NCBI GenBank assembly: GCA_944989445.1
Contig: CALYLW010000565.1
Span: 389,470 to 453,469, forward strand
Direction of reading: 5' to 3'
Length of the DNA stretch: 64,000 bases
Origin: Ampullaceana balthica
Taxonomy: Eukaryota > Mollusca > Gastropoda > Lymnaeidae
The stretch's first letter is position 1, and each line of letters starts with the position of its first letter. Positions 31,329 to 43,053 of the stretch are shown one piece after another. A program made the position numbers and the translations under genes. The notes beneath the pieces were generated by a model. That model saw only the letters and a program-made list of their open reading frames with translations. It did no database searches and was not told the DNA's origin.

Positions 31329-32983
31329 CAGAGGCGTAACTAGGTTTTTGGCACCCTTGGCTAATTTATTTTTGGCGCCCTTGATAAATTGACAAGTTTC
31401 AGATTTGCGATTTTTTCATTTGTTAGAAAAAATAATTGAATTTCAACTATTTTATTTGTGACAATAATTACGTAGTCTGACAGTGACAGTCATACAACGT
31501 GAATATAAAAAATGCATAAGACAGGAACAATACTAATTTGCAGTTTATTATTTACTAAATAATCCCAAATAAATTGGTGGATTAAACGGGATATTGTTGC
31601 GTTAATAAAGAATACAGCAAAACTTGAAGTAACATGTATTATAAATAAAAACAATAGTGTCAATGTGTCATACTCACTATCTCATGCATAACGATAGAAA
31701 CTCACAATTAAAAGTAAATTTAAGTAACACTCCACCGACTACAGCTCAGCACTTCCGTTAGCTGGCGTATTGGCGTTTTGCTAGTACAGTCGGACCTTTC
31801 TAAGTCGAACGCAAAAAGGAATCGACTTAATTGAGTTTTCTAGTTAGGGAAACTGGCGTAATAGCGCAGATTAATCAAAGACAATGTTGATATTGAGAGG
31901 GAGTGGGGGAACAGCCATAGCGGCTAAAGGCTGACGGAAAAGAGGGGCGGTGATGTTTCATATGAAAGGAGCCAACTTGCTTTGACATACCGATACAAGC
32001 TCGTGAGAGGAGACACCTCCCTCCCCCCTTTACTCGCTCGACATTGGGATGGGGATAGTAAGATTTTTTTCTTTTTAAAAGAAAGACTGTAAAATCATAT
32101 TGACATTTGGATGATAAGAAGCCCCGCAAAGGCCACAAACATAATAAAAAATAGTATAATGGTTTAAATGAAATATATTTAAATATAATTAATTATTCAC
32201 TTTTTTGTAATCGAGGATAAAAGTGAAACTACAGTCGAACTTCGCTAAGTCGAACTTCCCTAAGTCGAAAACCTCCCTATATCGAATTAATTGTTAGGTC
32301 CGTCCAAATTTCATAAGACTAATGTATTTTGGATCTCCTTAACTCTAAGATTTTTAGCTTTCAACCTCTCTTAGTCAAATTTTCCAAGGCGTTTGGGTTA
32401 TCATTCTGGATTGACATTTCAGATCACGTGTTCTGTAGAGCCAAGTAAATGGACGTAAAATCTTAACTTAGTGCTTAGGGATTAAGCACCCTTGCAAGTA
32501 CAAATTACAAAAAATGACTAAGACATGAAAAAGGAGGGGTAACTACCGGTAATTCGCGTCCCTTTCCTGCATGATGTGACTCTTTTTAAAAAGAAAAATA
32601 TTACTCCCCCCCCATCCCACTGTGGAGGGAGTACAGTGGGGGAGGGGAGGGAAGGGCTTGTGTTGGCATGTCTAAGCAAGTTGGCTTCCTTTCATAAGAA
32701 ACATAGACACCGCCTCTCTTTCCTGTCAAGCCTACTAGCCGGTATGGCTGTTACCCCCACCTCTCCATATCTACATTGTCCTTGATTAATCGGCGCATAT
32801 TACGCCATTTTCCTTAACTCAAAAACTCTGTAAGTCGATTTTTTTTCGCGTGCTTTTGAGTTTGACTTAGTGAGGGAGAGGTCCGACTGTATTATTTAAA
32901 TTAAAAATTAGAGATTTAGTGGCGCCCTTTTGAGCTGGCGCCCTTGGCAACTGCCCCTATGCCAACCCGTTGTTACGCCACTG
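31329..32983. mobile_element. hAT-type non-autonomous element (CAGAGGCGTAACTA family), 8-bp target duplication
   Basis: Starts CAGAGGCGTAACTAGG and ends CGTTGTTACGCCACTG. CTGAGTCC flanks both sides (31321-31328 and 32984-32991). GGCGCCCTTG-type blocks occur just inside both ends. No transposase coding sequence remains. A second transposon (31787-32889) occupies most of the interior. Confidence 0.85.
31787..32889. mobile_element. pogo/Tigger-like non-autonomous element with long inverted arms
   Basis: Ends are CAGTCGGACCTTTC and GAGAGGTCCGACTG, with TA on both outer sides (31785-31786 and 32890-32891). CTAAGTCGAAC-type motifs just inside are common to pogo/Tigger elements. The inverted similarity runs for about 300 bp on each side (for example CAACTTGCTTTGACATACC at about 31974 against its complement near 32665-32690). 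A further CAGTCGAACTTCGCTAAG end at 32232 shows another, probably truncated, copy inside. No transposase. Confidence 0.75.
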
Positions 32984-33182
32984 CTGAGTCCCCTTATGAC
33001 TACTTAGTTTGTAACAAAAAAAAATATTTTCTGCTTTTTCATGCGAGATTCTACATTCCTCACTGCAGCTGGGCCTCATCTTTAAAAAAAAATAATTTTT
33101 GTTCATTTTATTTTCTACTTTTACGCGTTAACAAAATATTTTGTAAAACTTAATTTCATTCATGAAAATTTAAACTCTTTAA

Positions 33183-33640
33183 ACAAGCCCGTAAAAGCAA
33201 AGTTTTTGACTATAAATTCCTTATATATGAGACATAACTAAAAAGTATTTATCCTGCTTAAACGCAACAGACATTTACAGACTGAGATTGCCTTAAATCC
33301 CCTTTGTTGTAAAACAGAAGGGGCAGGGAAAAGGTTTGGTCACGGATGGCTGAACTTAACTCAGCGTGACGCGTAAAATGTAAACAAAAGCTGGCCGCTA
33401 CATATAGAGATAAACTAAAAATGCATTAATTTAATTACGGTACATTCGATCGATCTGACAATTTAATAGCTTAATCCTCTCCACAAGCCAAACCTACTGT
33501 GAAAATTTCAGCACTCTAGCAAGTCAAAAAACGTGTTTACGAGCGTTTTGAAAAAATTGACGACAGATCCGGAAGCGTTGACGCGTTGACGACATATACA
33601 GATCCGGAATCGCGCACGAGTTAATAGGATAGGGGCCTCA
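33183..33640. mobile_element. R2 dispersed repeat
   Basis: GCCCGTAAAAGCAAAGTTTT, then TGACTATAAATTCCTTATAT and ACATTTACAGACTGAG match R2 at 1371-1480. TTAATTTAATTACGGTACAT near 33426 matches 1638-1660. No coding sequence. Confidence 0.6.
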
Positions 33641-33723
33641 AAAAAAGAAGCAGTTTCTTGTCTCAATGCTTCAATAATTATGTTACATTAATTGAAGACG
33701 CGCCAGCTATGTGGCGTGGAAAC

Positions 33724-33796
33724 AAAACACCCAAGGGAAATACGTGTTGGTTATTTTGTTACAAAATAACCAACACGTATTTCCCTTGGGTGTTTT
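33724..33796. repeat. Perfect palindrome, 36-bp arms around one central base
   Basis: AAAACACCCAAGGGAAATAC (33724-33743) and its exact complement end the two arms (33777-33796). The arms meet at ACAAAATAACC around the single T at 33760. All 36 positions pair. The bases just outside (C at 33723, A at 33797) do not. Confidence 0.95.
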
Positions 33797-34574
33797 AACT
33801 TTTATTTCAGTCAATGAAAGTCAATATTTTGTTTTTATAAATTGACTCAACGGTGTAAAATCTCCACTTCTTTTAATGCCTTAAATGACGCTCCCTGAAA
33901 ACAAATCACTTATTTAATTCTCAATATAGCTAGCCTTTGCCCACTCGCAAGATAAGACACTCGCTGAAGACAATTTGTATTAACACCACCACAGGACATA
34001 ACCTTGTCTGACCGCCTTCATCCCTTACCACCCCCACATTAACTCGCACACGTTTCGGACAACGAATGAGGAGTGGCGCTTGTAACGTCAAGTGTCATTT
34101 TACAACAAGTCATCACACGTTTAGTGCTAACATCTGAGTGAAAGCTGGCGTTGATTCAAAGTGCGATTTATTATCGTTAAGTAGAAAAACGACACTTTAC
34201 AAGAAGGTGCTGCCTTCCCGATGGACGTCACTCGTTGACAGGCCAACAAGAAGACGCAGTGCCAACGGATTTAACGCCACTTATGTTGTGTGATGTTGAG
34301 GATCCAAGCCTACCAAACACCGAGTCATTGTTTCAAAGTCATTGGATTCAATTGAAATGCCAAGCCACTTTAATTTCCATAAAAAATTCAAGTTTGACTT
34401 TCCTAAACCAATCTTTGTGTCACAACATCAGTCGCCTGGAAGGTTTCATTACGAAACTTGGGAACTTTGCCAGAAAGGCTTTCATCGATCACCGTGTACC
34501 CTTAAGTTACCATACTCAGCCATGTTACCACATTTACCCTTGTTACCGTTCTCACTCTGCGCTAACAAACTCAT
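33797..34574. other. Unassigned stretch upstream of the 36-bp minisatellite
   Basis: A 124-codon ORF (34235-34609) is open here but runs into the minisatellite and shows no recognisable domain. I do not call it a gene. Confidence 0.4.
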
Positions 34575-36775
34575 TCTGGTTACCATACTCGCCTTGTTTT
34601 ACAAGCTAACTCTGATAACTATACTCACCTTGTTTTACAAGCTAGCTCTGATAACTATACTCACATTGTTTTACAAGTTCACTTTGGTTACCATACTCAC
34701 CTTGTTTTACAAGCTCACTTTGGTTACCATACTCACCTTGTTTTACAAGCTCACTTTGGTTACCATACTCACCTTGTTTTACAAGCTCACTTTGGTTACC
34801 ATACTCACCTTGTTTTACAAGCTCACTTTGGTTACCATACTCACCTTGTTTTACAAGCTCACTTTGCTTACCATACTCACCTTGTTTAACAAAGTCACTT
34901 TGGTTACCATACTCACCTTGTTTAACAAAGTCACTTTGGTTACCATACTCACCTTTTTTTAACAAAGTCACTTTGGTTACCATACTCACCTTGTTTTACA
35001 AGCTCACTTTGGTTACCATACTCACATTGTTTAACAAAGTCACTTTGGTTACCATACTCACCTTGTTTTACAAGCTCACTTTGGTTACCATACTCACCTT
35101 GTTTAACAAAGTCACTTTGGTTACCATATTCACCTTGTTTTACAAGCTCACTTTGGTTACCATACTCAGATTGTTTTAAAAGCTCACTTTGGTTACCATA
35201 CTCACCTTGTTTTACAAGTTCACTTTGGTTACCATACTCACAGTGTTTTAAAAGCTCACTTTGGTTACCATACTCACCTTGTTTTACAAGTTCACTTTGG
35301 TTACCATACTCACATTGTTTTAAAAGCTCACTTTGGTTACCATACTCACCTTGTTTTACAAGCTCACTTTGGTTACCATATTCACATTGTTTTAAAAGCT
35401 CACTTTGGTTACCATACTCACATTGTTTTACAAGCTCACTTTGGTTACCATATTCACATTGTTTTAAAAGCTCACTTTGGTTACCATACTCACCTTGTTT
35501 TACAAGCTCACTTTGGTTACCATATTCACATTGTTTTAAAAGCTCACTTTGGTTACCATACTCACATTGTTTTAAAAGCTCACTTTGGTTACCATACTCA
35601 CCTTGTTTTACAAGCTCACTTTGGTTACCATATTCACATTGTTTTAAAAGCTCACTTTGGTTACCATATTCACATTGTTTTAAAAGCTCACTTTGGTTAC
35701 CATACTCACCTTGTTTTACAAGCTCACTTTGGTTACCATACTCACCTTATTTTACAAGCTCACTTTGGTTACCATACTCACCTTGTTTTACAAGCTCACT
35801 TTGGTTACCATACTCACCTTGTTTAACAAAGTCACTTTGGTTACCATACTCACCTTGTTTTACAAGCTCACTTTGGTTACCATACTCACCTTGTTTACAA
35901 GCTCACTTTGGTTGCCATAATCACCTTTTTTTACAAGCTCACTTAGGTTACCATACTCACCTTGTTTTACAAGCTCACTTTGGTTACCATACTCACCTTT
36001 TTTACAAGCTCACTTTGCTTACCATACTTACCTTTTTTACAAGCTCACTTTGGTTACCATACTCACCTTTTTTACAAGCTCACTTTTCTTACCATACTCA
36101 CCTTTTTTTTACAAGCTCACTTTGGTTACCATACTCACATTGTTTTACAAGCTCACTTTGGTTACCATACTCACATTGTTTTACAAGCTCACTTTAGTTT
36201 CCATACTCACCTTGTTTTACAAGCTCACTTTGGTTATCATACTCACCTTGTTTTACAAGCTCACTTTGGTTACCATATTCACATTGTTTTAAAAGCTCAC
36301 TTTGGTTACCATACTCACCTTGTTTTACAAGCTCACTTTAGTTTCCATACTCACCTTGTTTTACAAGCTCACTTTGGTTACCATACTCACCTTGTTTTAC
36401 AAGCTCACTTTGGTTACCATACTCACATTGTTTTACAAGCTCACTTTAGTTTCCATACTCACCTTGTTTTACAAGCTCACTTTGGTTACCATACTCACCT
36501 TGTTTTACAAGCTCACTTTGGTTACCATACTCACCTTGTTTTACAAGCTCACTTTGGTTACCATACTCACCTTGTTTTACAAGTTCACTTTGGTTACCAT
36601 ACTCACCTTGTTGTACAAGCTAACTTTGGTTACCATACTCACCTTGTTTTACAAGCTCACTTTGGTTACGATACTCACCTTGTTGTACAAGCTAACTTTG
36701 GTTACCATGCTCACCTTGTTTTACAAGCTCACTTTGGTTTCCATAATCGCCATGTTTTACAAGCTCACTCTGGTA
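34575..36775 (+). repeat. 36-bp minisatellite, about 60 copies, with 72-bp higher-order units
   Basis: The unit contains CTCACTTTGGTTACCATACT followed by CACCTTGTTTTACAAG. Because 36 is a multiple of three, long ORFs persist through it, reading TILTLFYKLTLV per unit. Variants include AACAAAGTCAC in place of ACAAGCTCAC, and ATTGTTTTAAAAG in place of CTTGTTTTACAAG. Between about 35160 and 35700 the last variant alternates with the standard unit, giving a 72-bp higher-order repeat. A TTTTTTAC variant cluster lies at 35920-36110. The reading frame shifts at several units, which argues against a protein. Confidence 0.95.
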
Positions 36776-37221
36776 ACTGGAAACCACAACCTCGAAGCCG
36801 TCTTAAAACAAAGGAATTTTTTTTAATAAATAAAACAAGAAATCAAGATACGCCCCTAGTTTGCTGTTTATTCGTCACCTCCAGGTTAGGTGATCAATTT
36901 GCTTTTTCTCTTGTCGCGGGCTACCACTTCATTGAACATTGCGCCTGCAAAAGAACATACTATCAGAGTCGAGCTCAGATTCCTTAGGGTATCATCCTCG
37001 ACATGGTACTTCATACCAATTTTATGAATACCTAGTGGGGGCAAAAAGTAGTTTTCTTTGTGTGTGTGTGTGTGTGTGCAATATACTGATTATTGATTCA
37101 AATGTACGTATTTAAAAAAATTATACACATGAATTATTTTTTTTATATTTGATATTATTGTCAGCTATTTTAGGTGATCTACTACCCACCAGTACATACT
37201 ATTATACTAATAACGTTCTTT
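36776..37221. other. Unassigned stretch with a short GT run
   Basis: GT dinucleotide repeat at 37061-37078. No gene recognised. Confidence 0.5.
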
Positions 37222-37229
37222 GTATATAC

Positions 37230-37828
37230 CAGGGGTCGGGAAACCATGGCTCGCGAGCCAGATGTGGCTCTATGGATGGCTGCATCTGGCTCTAAGACAA
37301 ATATTCGATTATTTTGATTTAATTCTTCAAAATCCATTGATCTGCATATTAATTGCATATAAAAACAGCATAACACTGTTATTAAAAAGAATTCAGAGAC
37401 ATAATTATTGTACTTAGAGGCCGTCCATACAGTACATCACGCTCCAGAGGTGGGGAGGGGGTGTAAGAAAGTGTTACAGTTTGTGACAGGGGGGGGGTCT
37501 GGCCATGTGTGACGTCACGGTTTTTTATATGAAATTTTAATCATTTTGTTAATAAAAAACAACATTTTTGTTCGAAAGTGTGACGTACTTTAGGGGGAGG
37601 GGGTCCGAGATTTGTGACAGTTTGTGACAGGGGGAGGGGGGAGTTTAAAATGGTCAAAAATAGCGTGACGTACTTTATGGACGGCCCCTAAATAGTTTTG
37701 AAATTATACAAAATGCAAACATTTACTTGAATATTTAGATTTAAACATAATGTATGGCTCTCACAGAATTACTCTTCAAAATATGTGGTGTTTATGGCTC
37801 TCAAAGACAAAAAGTTTCCCGACCCCTG
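37230..37828. mobile_element. hAT MITE with perfect 15-bp TIR ends and 8-bp target duplication
   Basis: Starts CAGGGGTCGGGAAAC and ends GTTTCCCGACCCCTG, perfect complements. GTATATAC flanks both sides (37222-37229 and 37829-37836). ATGGCTCGCGAGCCAGATG and repeated TGGCTCT motifs lie inside. A second MITE (37417-37688) is nested within it. No coding sequence. Confidence 0.92.
37417..37688. mobile_element. Nested MITE, GGCCGTCC termini, TA target
   Basis: Starts GAGGCCGTCCATACAGTAC and ends GTACTTTATGGACGGCCCC, inverted repeats of about 28 bp with a few mismatches. TA lies on both sides (37415-37416 and 37689-37690). The interior repeats TTTGTGACAGGGGG-type blocks. TA duplication would fit Tc1/mariner-type transposition, but the class is inference. 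Confidence 0.8.
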
Positions 37829-37836
37829 GTATATAC

Positions 37837-38287
37837 GAATCATTATTGGTGTCATTTGTGTTTATACGAACCAGTATTGGAGTCTTTTATTGCATGTAAG
37901 AACCAGTATTACTGTCCTTCATTGTGTCTACTAGTCATTATTGTTGTCCTTCATGTTCTGTATACCAAATAGTGCCATTAACCAGATGTGTGTTCTTTAT
38001 TATGACACACTGAATAGCATTGTTTTCATTTATCGCAATAAAGTGACCAAACATGGATTACTAGACACAGCTCGGATTGTACCAGTATAAGCTAAATACA
38101 TTTAAGAGAACTTGCCTTTACTCAGACCCTCGCGTAAAACTTTCAAAACGAGACAATAACAGCTAATGAAATCACCGGATCTCACGTGCCGATGTAGATC
38201 TCTCATTATCATCTGATAATACATTGTCTCTGCATATGCAACCATAACCCTAACCCGATTTATTTGTCGCAATTTAATTTTCAATTT
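37837..38287. other. Unassigned stretch
   Basis: Degenerate repeats of ACCAGTATTGG/TCATTATTG with GTC...TTCATT near 37840-37950 (about 30-bp period, four copies). No gene. Confidence 0.4.
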
Positions 38288-38330
38288 GAGAGAGAGAGAG
38301 AGAGAGAGGGTGGGGGGATGTGTGTGTGTA

Positions 38331-38400
<70 letters not shown>

Positions 38401-38401
38401 G
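38288..38401. repeat. GA / GT microsatellite
   Basis: GAGAGA runs at 38288-38308 and 38352-38401 enclose a GTGTGT run (38320-38351). Confidence 0.95.
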
Positions 38402-38904
38402 GAAGCGGGGAGGGGGAGGGGGGGAAACAGTCGTGGAAAAGAAACATGCGAATATGATTACATTTGGCACTAAGTATATTCAATATTAGAGATTTTCTCA
38501 AATTGCATTTAGAAATTTTCTGCCGTCTTTATCAGCTGCTCTTAGCTTTGTGGCTCAAAACACCGACAGGTAAATCGTCGCTCAATTATCACATGAAGGG
38601 ATTCTATCATTTAATGTTCTTTAAAATTCCAAACTTTGTCCTTGACATTCATAGCCCTCAACCAACTGAAAATACATTTACTAGCTGAGTTAGAAATTTG
38701 GTCATGGAAGTAAGTAGGACCACGATTAAAGACTGTTGTTGGCCCATGTTTGCGAGTTTGCAAAGTTTACGAGCTCCTGAGATGTGAATTGGCTATAAAA
38801 TAATTAACATTAAAAACACTTTTTAAAAACTAGTCTTATATTAAAAATGCACTAATTTTCTACTTTTTAATCTACGCATTTTCAGTAAGTGCAAAGCCAG
38901 CTTA
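38402..38904. other. Unassigned stretch
   Basis: No gene or element recognised. Confidence 0.4.
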
Positions 38905-39140
38905 CCTTTTGACTATAAATCCCTTATATATGAGACATAACTAAAAGTAGTGATTATGTTTAAACGTGACATTTACAGACTGAAACACAATTATCTCCCC
39001 TGGTTTTAAAACTGGGCGCAGGGACGGTAGGATGTGTGAAAAGTGACGGTCGGCGTCAACGCGTGAACTGGGCACGTGACAAAATTATAAACAAATAGTG
39101 GGACGGTTCCGATTAAACTTACAAAGCAAGTTAATATAAG
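38905..39140. mobile_element. R2 dispersed repeat, shortened copy
   Basis: TTTTGACTATAAATCCCTTA, then TATATGAGACATAACTAAAAG and ACATTTACAGACTG match R2. GACGGTCGGCGTCAAC near 39045 matches 1531-1546, and AAGTTAATATAAG near 39128 matches the right end at 1839-1851. Confidence 0.65.
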
Positions 39141-39731
39141 ACTAGTAAAAAGAAAGAATTCTTTAGTTAACATGTCTGCCTAACTAACAGTGTCATAATA
39201 ACTCAGTTTAAACATTCGATATCTGCAATATCCTACATGTGGGAGAAAATCAGCAGCCCGAGCCTAGTGCTCTTCATGGGTCTTCTCGGAAGAACCCCTC
39301 AAATATCCTGCCCCCTCCCCCAAAGGGACCTAACAACTGAAGTCGAAAATGCCTACCACTAAAAGTGACCTCACAAAGAGGGGTGAAGTTTTCCCTACTT
39401 TGACTCGCTACCACTTCGGCAATAAACGATTCTAAATAAATCAAAAGAATTTTTCTTTCATTTATGGAAATGTAAATACTCTTGTGATAAATCATCCCAT
39501 AAAATGAGTGTATAAAAATATTTTCGTTGAAAGGCGTGGAATGGTGTATGGGGACGTACCTGGGGGTGTTAGCACGAATTGGAATTCCCTTATAGATAGA
39601 ATCCATTTAAGCCAATGAAGGATTGGTAAAGTAAACTTATTGCTATTACTGTTTGGCTAGTTATTTCTGCTTTGCAAGGTTGGTCATATCTACTTTGAAT
39701 AATTTTTTGAAAATATATTTTAGAATTTTTT
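39141..39731. other. Unassigned stretch
   Basis: A 110-codon reverse ORF (39606-39274) is open but has no recognised domain. I see no supporting signal. Confidence 0.35.
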
Positions 39732-40491
39732 TAGAGCTGCGGAAATTAACGATTCATTTCTCGATTAATCTTTAACAAAATAAACGATTAAATTAATTTT
39801 TAACGATTAATCACTTACAAATTATTGGAAGTCAAAAAGTAAAAAATAAATAATAAAAAATAGTGGCCATTAAATAATAAATTTCCTGACGATTATACGA
39901 ACATTTTGGTTTTAAACTGTTGTCTGACGGGAATGTTTAAAATGTTGTTAAAGTTTGTTTACCATGGTTCTACCACTTCGCCTACTTATCAAACCAAATG
40001 AAAAGCGTATTAAGCTAATGGCAGTAATGGAGTCTGACTCAGAGACAGAAAATGACGACAGCTCTTTTGATGAATTACTGCGTTACAAAATGGATATGAA
40101 TGTTCCTGAATCCATTAACCCTCTACAATGGTGGAAACTTAATGAACACCGATATACGATAAGTCATTCCTTGTCAAGACCGTTTTGTGCATACCAGTTA
40201 CCTCAGTTCCATATGAAGGATTGTTCAGCTCGGCTGGTTATATTGTCAATTAGACCAGCTCATCACTTGAACCAAATAATGTCAACACATTTGTCTTTTT
40301 GCGTAGATGGTTAAAAGATGACATATAAAGGAGACATTCCAGTGGTATTTAGATCTTCAACAAGAAAGTTTAATAAGTGTTACTTATAACATCATACATT
40401 TTAATTTTTGGCTTTAATCACAATTAACGATTAATTAATCTTTAATTTGTCAAAAGTTAACGATTAAATTAAAATTAATCGATAACAGCCC
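39732..40491 (+). mobile_element. hAT element, internally deleted, retaining a transposase fragment
   Basis: The left end AGAGCTGCGGAAATTAACG and the right end ATTAATCGATAACAGCCC are inverted in outline, with repeated AACGATTAA-type motifs inside both ends. AATTTTTT on both sides is consistent with an 8-bp duplication, though the T-run makes this uncertain. The interior holds the transposase dimerisation region described separately. Confidence 0.65.
39955..40325 (+). pseudogene. hAT transposase dimerisation domain fragment
   Basis: The first part of the 39955 frame reads SDSETENDDSSFDELLRYK and then ESINPLQWWKLNEHRY, the acidic linker and W-containing helix before the dimerisation domain. 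After a frameshift near 40180 a second frame continues CIPVTSVPYEGLFSSAGYIV. A stop (TAG near 40250) follows, and then SSSLEPNNVNTFVFLRRW. P-S-E-R-x-F-S-x-A-G is the family signature; here it is degraded (PYEGLFSSAG). The catalytic core is absent. Stop and frameshift mark it as dead. Confidence 0.85.
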
Positions 40492-40511
40492 AATTTTTTT
40501 TATTCCATTCA

Positions 40512-41694
40512 TCTATATATAAAAATCAAAGTATGTCTGTGTATGTATGTATGCATGTCTGTTATAGCTGACTAAACCATTCATCCGATCGCCATGAAAC
40601 TTTTGGAGACTTTTGAGTACGCTCCAGGGATGGAAATAGGCTACTTTTTTTTCAAAATTTAACACTCATGGGGCGCCGGGGGCCCATAATGAGAATTTTT
40701 TCTTATATGAGCTATATAAAAATTAGTTTAGGGCTTAGCTGCTTGGAAAATGAATGGATCTTGACCAAACTTGGTACATAACAACTTGATAGCCTATATT
40801 AAAGTATCATATGGCATTGAACTCCTAATGTCCGTTCCTTCGGGGCCGGGGGCCCAAAATCTTTATTTTTGTAAGCGTTAAATACTTTATTCCCGTTAGC
40901 TGACTATACCATTCATTCGGTCGCCATGAAACTTTTGGAGACTTTTGAGTACGCTCCGGGATGGAAATAGGCTACTTTTTTTCAAAATTTAACACTCATG
41001 GGGCGCCGGGGGCCCATAATGAGAATTTTTTCTTATATGAGCTATATAAAAATTAGTTTAGGGCTTAGCTGCTTGGAAAATGAATGGATCTTGACCAAAC
41101 TTGGTACATAACAACTTGATAGCCTATATTAAAGTATCATATGGCATTGAACTCCTAATGTCCGTTCCTTCGGGGCCGGGGGCCCAAAATCTTTATTTTT
41201 GTAAGCGTTAAATACTTTATTCCCGTTAGCTGACTATACCATTCATTCGGTCGCCATGAAACTTTTGGAGACTTTTGAGTACGCTCCGGGGATGGAAATA
41301 GGCTACTTTTTTTCAAAATTTAACACTCATGGGGCGCCGGGGGCCCATAATGAGAATTTTTTCTTATATGAGCTATATAAAAATTAGTTTAGGGCTTAGC
41401 TGCTTGGAAAATGAATGGATCTTGACCAAACTTGGTACATAACAACTTGATAGCCAACATTAAAGTACCATATGGCATTGAACACCTAATGTCCGTTCCT
41501 TCGGGGCCGGGGGCCCAAAATCTTTTTTTTTGTAAGCGTTAAATACTTTATTCCCGGTATGATTTACACGATCTTGAAAAGCATTGACTAATATATCTAT
41601 CATGATCCAGATTGAAATGAACAGGTATTTTAAAGTTAATTTCTTGCACCGATTGGGCCCGGGGGCCCTTAATGTTGTTTTTTCTAATCTTATA
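40512..41694 (+). mobile_element. Helitron-1 copy lacking a 3' end, with a triplicated 330-bp module
   Basis: Starts TCTATATATAAAAATCAAAG after A. The block from GCTGACTAAACCATTCAT through GGGGCCGGGGGCCC occurs three times in tandem (starting near 40568, 40899 and 41229), with high identity between copies. It is followed at 41695 by the 5' end of the next copy. No coding sequence. Confidence 0.75.
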
Positions 41695-43053
41695 TCTATA
41701 TATATAAAAATCAAAGTATGTATGTATGTATGTATGCATGTCTTTGTATAGCTGACTAAACCATTCATCCGATCGCCATGAAACTTTTGGAGACTTTTGA
41801 GTACGCTCCTGGGATGGTCACTGGCTACTTTTTTTTCAAAATTTAACCCTCATGGGGCGCCGGGGGCCCATAAAATGATTTATTTTCTTATATATGAGCT
41901 ATATAAAAATTAGTTTAAGCGTTAGCTATTAGGTAAATTGATGGATCTTAACCAAACTTTGTATATAACAACTTGGTAGCCAATATAGAAATACTAAAGG
42001 GACTAATTTCCTAATGTCCATTTCTTCGGGACTGGGGGCCCAAAATGTCTTATTTCATAAACGTTTAATATTTTATTCCCCATTCAATTATTAAAGATCT
42101 TGAAAAATATAGATAAATATATCCACAATGAAATTGATTGAAATAAACAGGCGTTTTGAACTTGACATCTTGCACTAAATGGGCCCTGGGGCCCTTAATG
42201 TCGTTTTTTGCTTTTATGAGCTATATAAAAATGAGTTTATGCGTTAACTACTGAGTAAATGAATGGATCTTAACCAAACTTGGTATATAAAAACTTGGTA
42301 GCCCATATTAAAATAACAAAGGGCACTGCACTTCTAATTTTTAATTGTTCAGGGCCGGGGGCCCCAAATGTATTTTTTCGTATGTGTTTGAGATATTATT
42401 TCCCATTCTATTTTAACGATCTTAAGAAATATATCAATGATGAGACTGAATTAAAATGAACAGCATTTTGAAATTTACATCTTACATCGAATGGGCCGGG
42501 GGCCCCAAATGTCTTTTTTTGTGTATACTCTAAGATATTATTTCCCACTCAGTTTTTAACGATCTTGAGAAATATATCCATGATTAAAATGAATTTAAAT
42601 GAACATGTTTTCAAAATGTACATCTTGAATTGAACGGGCCTGGGAGCCCCTTAATGTAGTTTTCCTTATATCTACATATATATAAAAATTAGTTTAGGTG
42701 TTAGATAATGAGAAAATAAATGGATTTTGACCAAACGCGGTATATAAAAACTTAAAAGCCTATATTAAATTTCGATAGGGCACTGATCTCATAATGTCCA
42801 TTTCATCGGGGCTAGGGGCCCTAAATGTGTTTTTACTAAATTTTTAATATTGTATTCCCCATTCAATTTTACACGATATTGAGAAATATAGATACATATA
42901 TTTATATTTTTGTTATGAAATTGATTGAAATGAACAGATTTTCGAACTTCATATTTTAAACTGATGGGCCTGGTGACCCTTAATGTAATTTATTTTTTAT
43001 CTATATATATTCCTTTTTACTGAGATCGTTGCAACGCACGACGGGTCTGCTAG
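41695..43053 (+). mobile_element. Helitron-1 copy, 5' and 3' ends present
   Basis: 5' end TCTATATATATAAAAATC after A; 3' end CGTTGCAACG (10-bp palindrome), then CACGACGGGTCTGCTAG. The next base, T43054, is the first base of another copy. The interior is a series of diverged modules each centred on a GGGCCC-type palindrome. No Rep/helicase. Confidence 0.8.

Larger units (their letters stand above)
31065..33145. mobile_element. Outer inverted-repeat element hosting two nested transposons
   Basis: The left arm (about 31065-31234) and right arm (about 32984-33145) are inverted copies, best seen in GATGAGGCCCAGCTGCAGTG, AGGAATGTAGAATCTCGCAT and AAGGGGACTCAG. The original spacer was only about 90 bp (31235-31328). 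A hAT element (31329-32983) later inserted at the edge of the right arm. The arms could make a long RNA hairpin if transcribed before the insertion. Confidence 0.75.

Noticed and set aside
34235..34609. 124-codon ORF with ordinary-looking N-terminus
   Set aside because: No recognised domain, and its end lies in the minisatellite. Random expectation in this much sequence covers an ORF of this size.
34342..36987. Long ORFs reading TILTLFYKLTLV or QAHFGYHTHLVL repeats
   Set aside because: The 36-bp unit is divisible by three, so several frames stay open at once; frame shifts between units and no start or domain support a gene.
38102..38501. Ser/Leu- and Thr/His-rich ORFs
   Set aside because: Translation of the GA/GT microsatellite.
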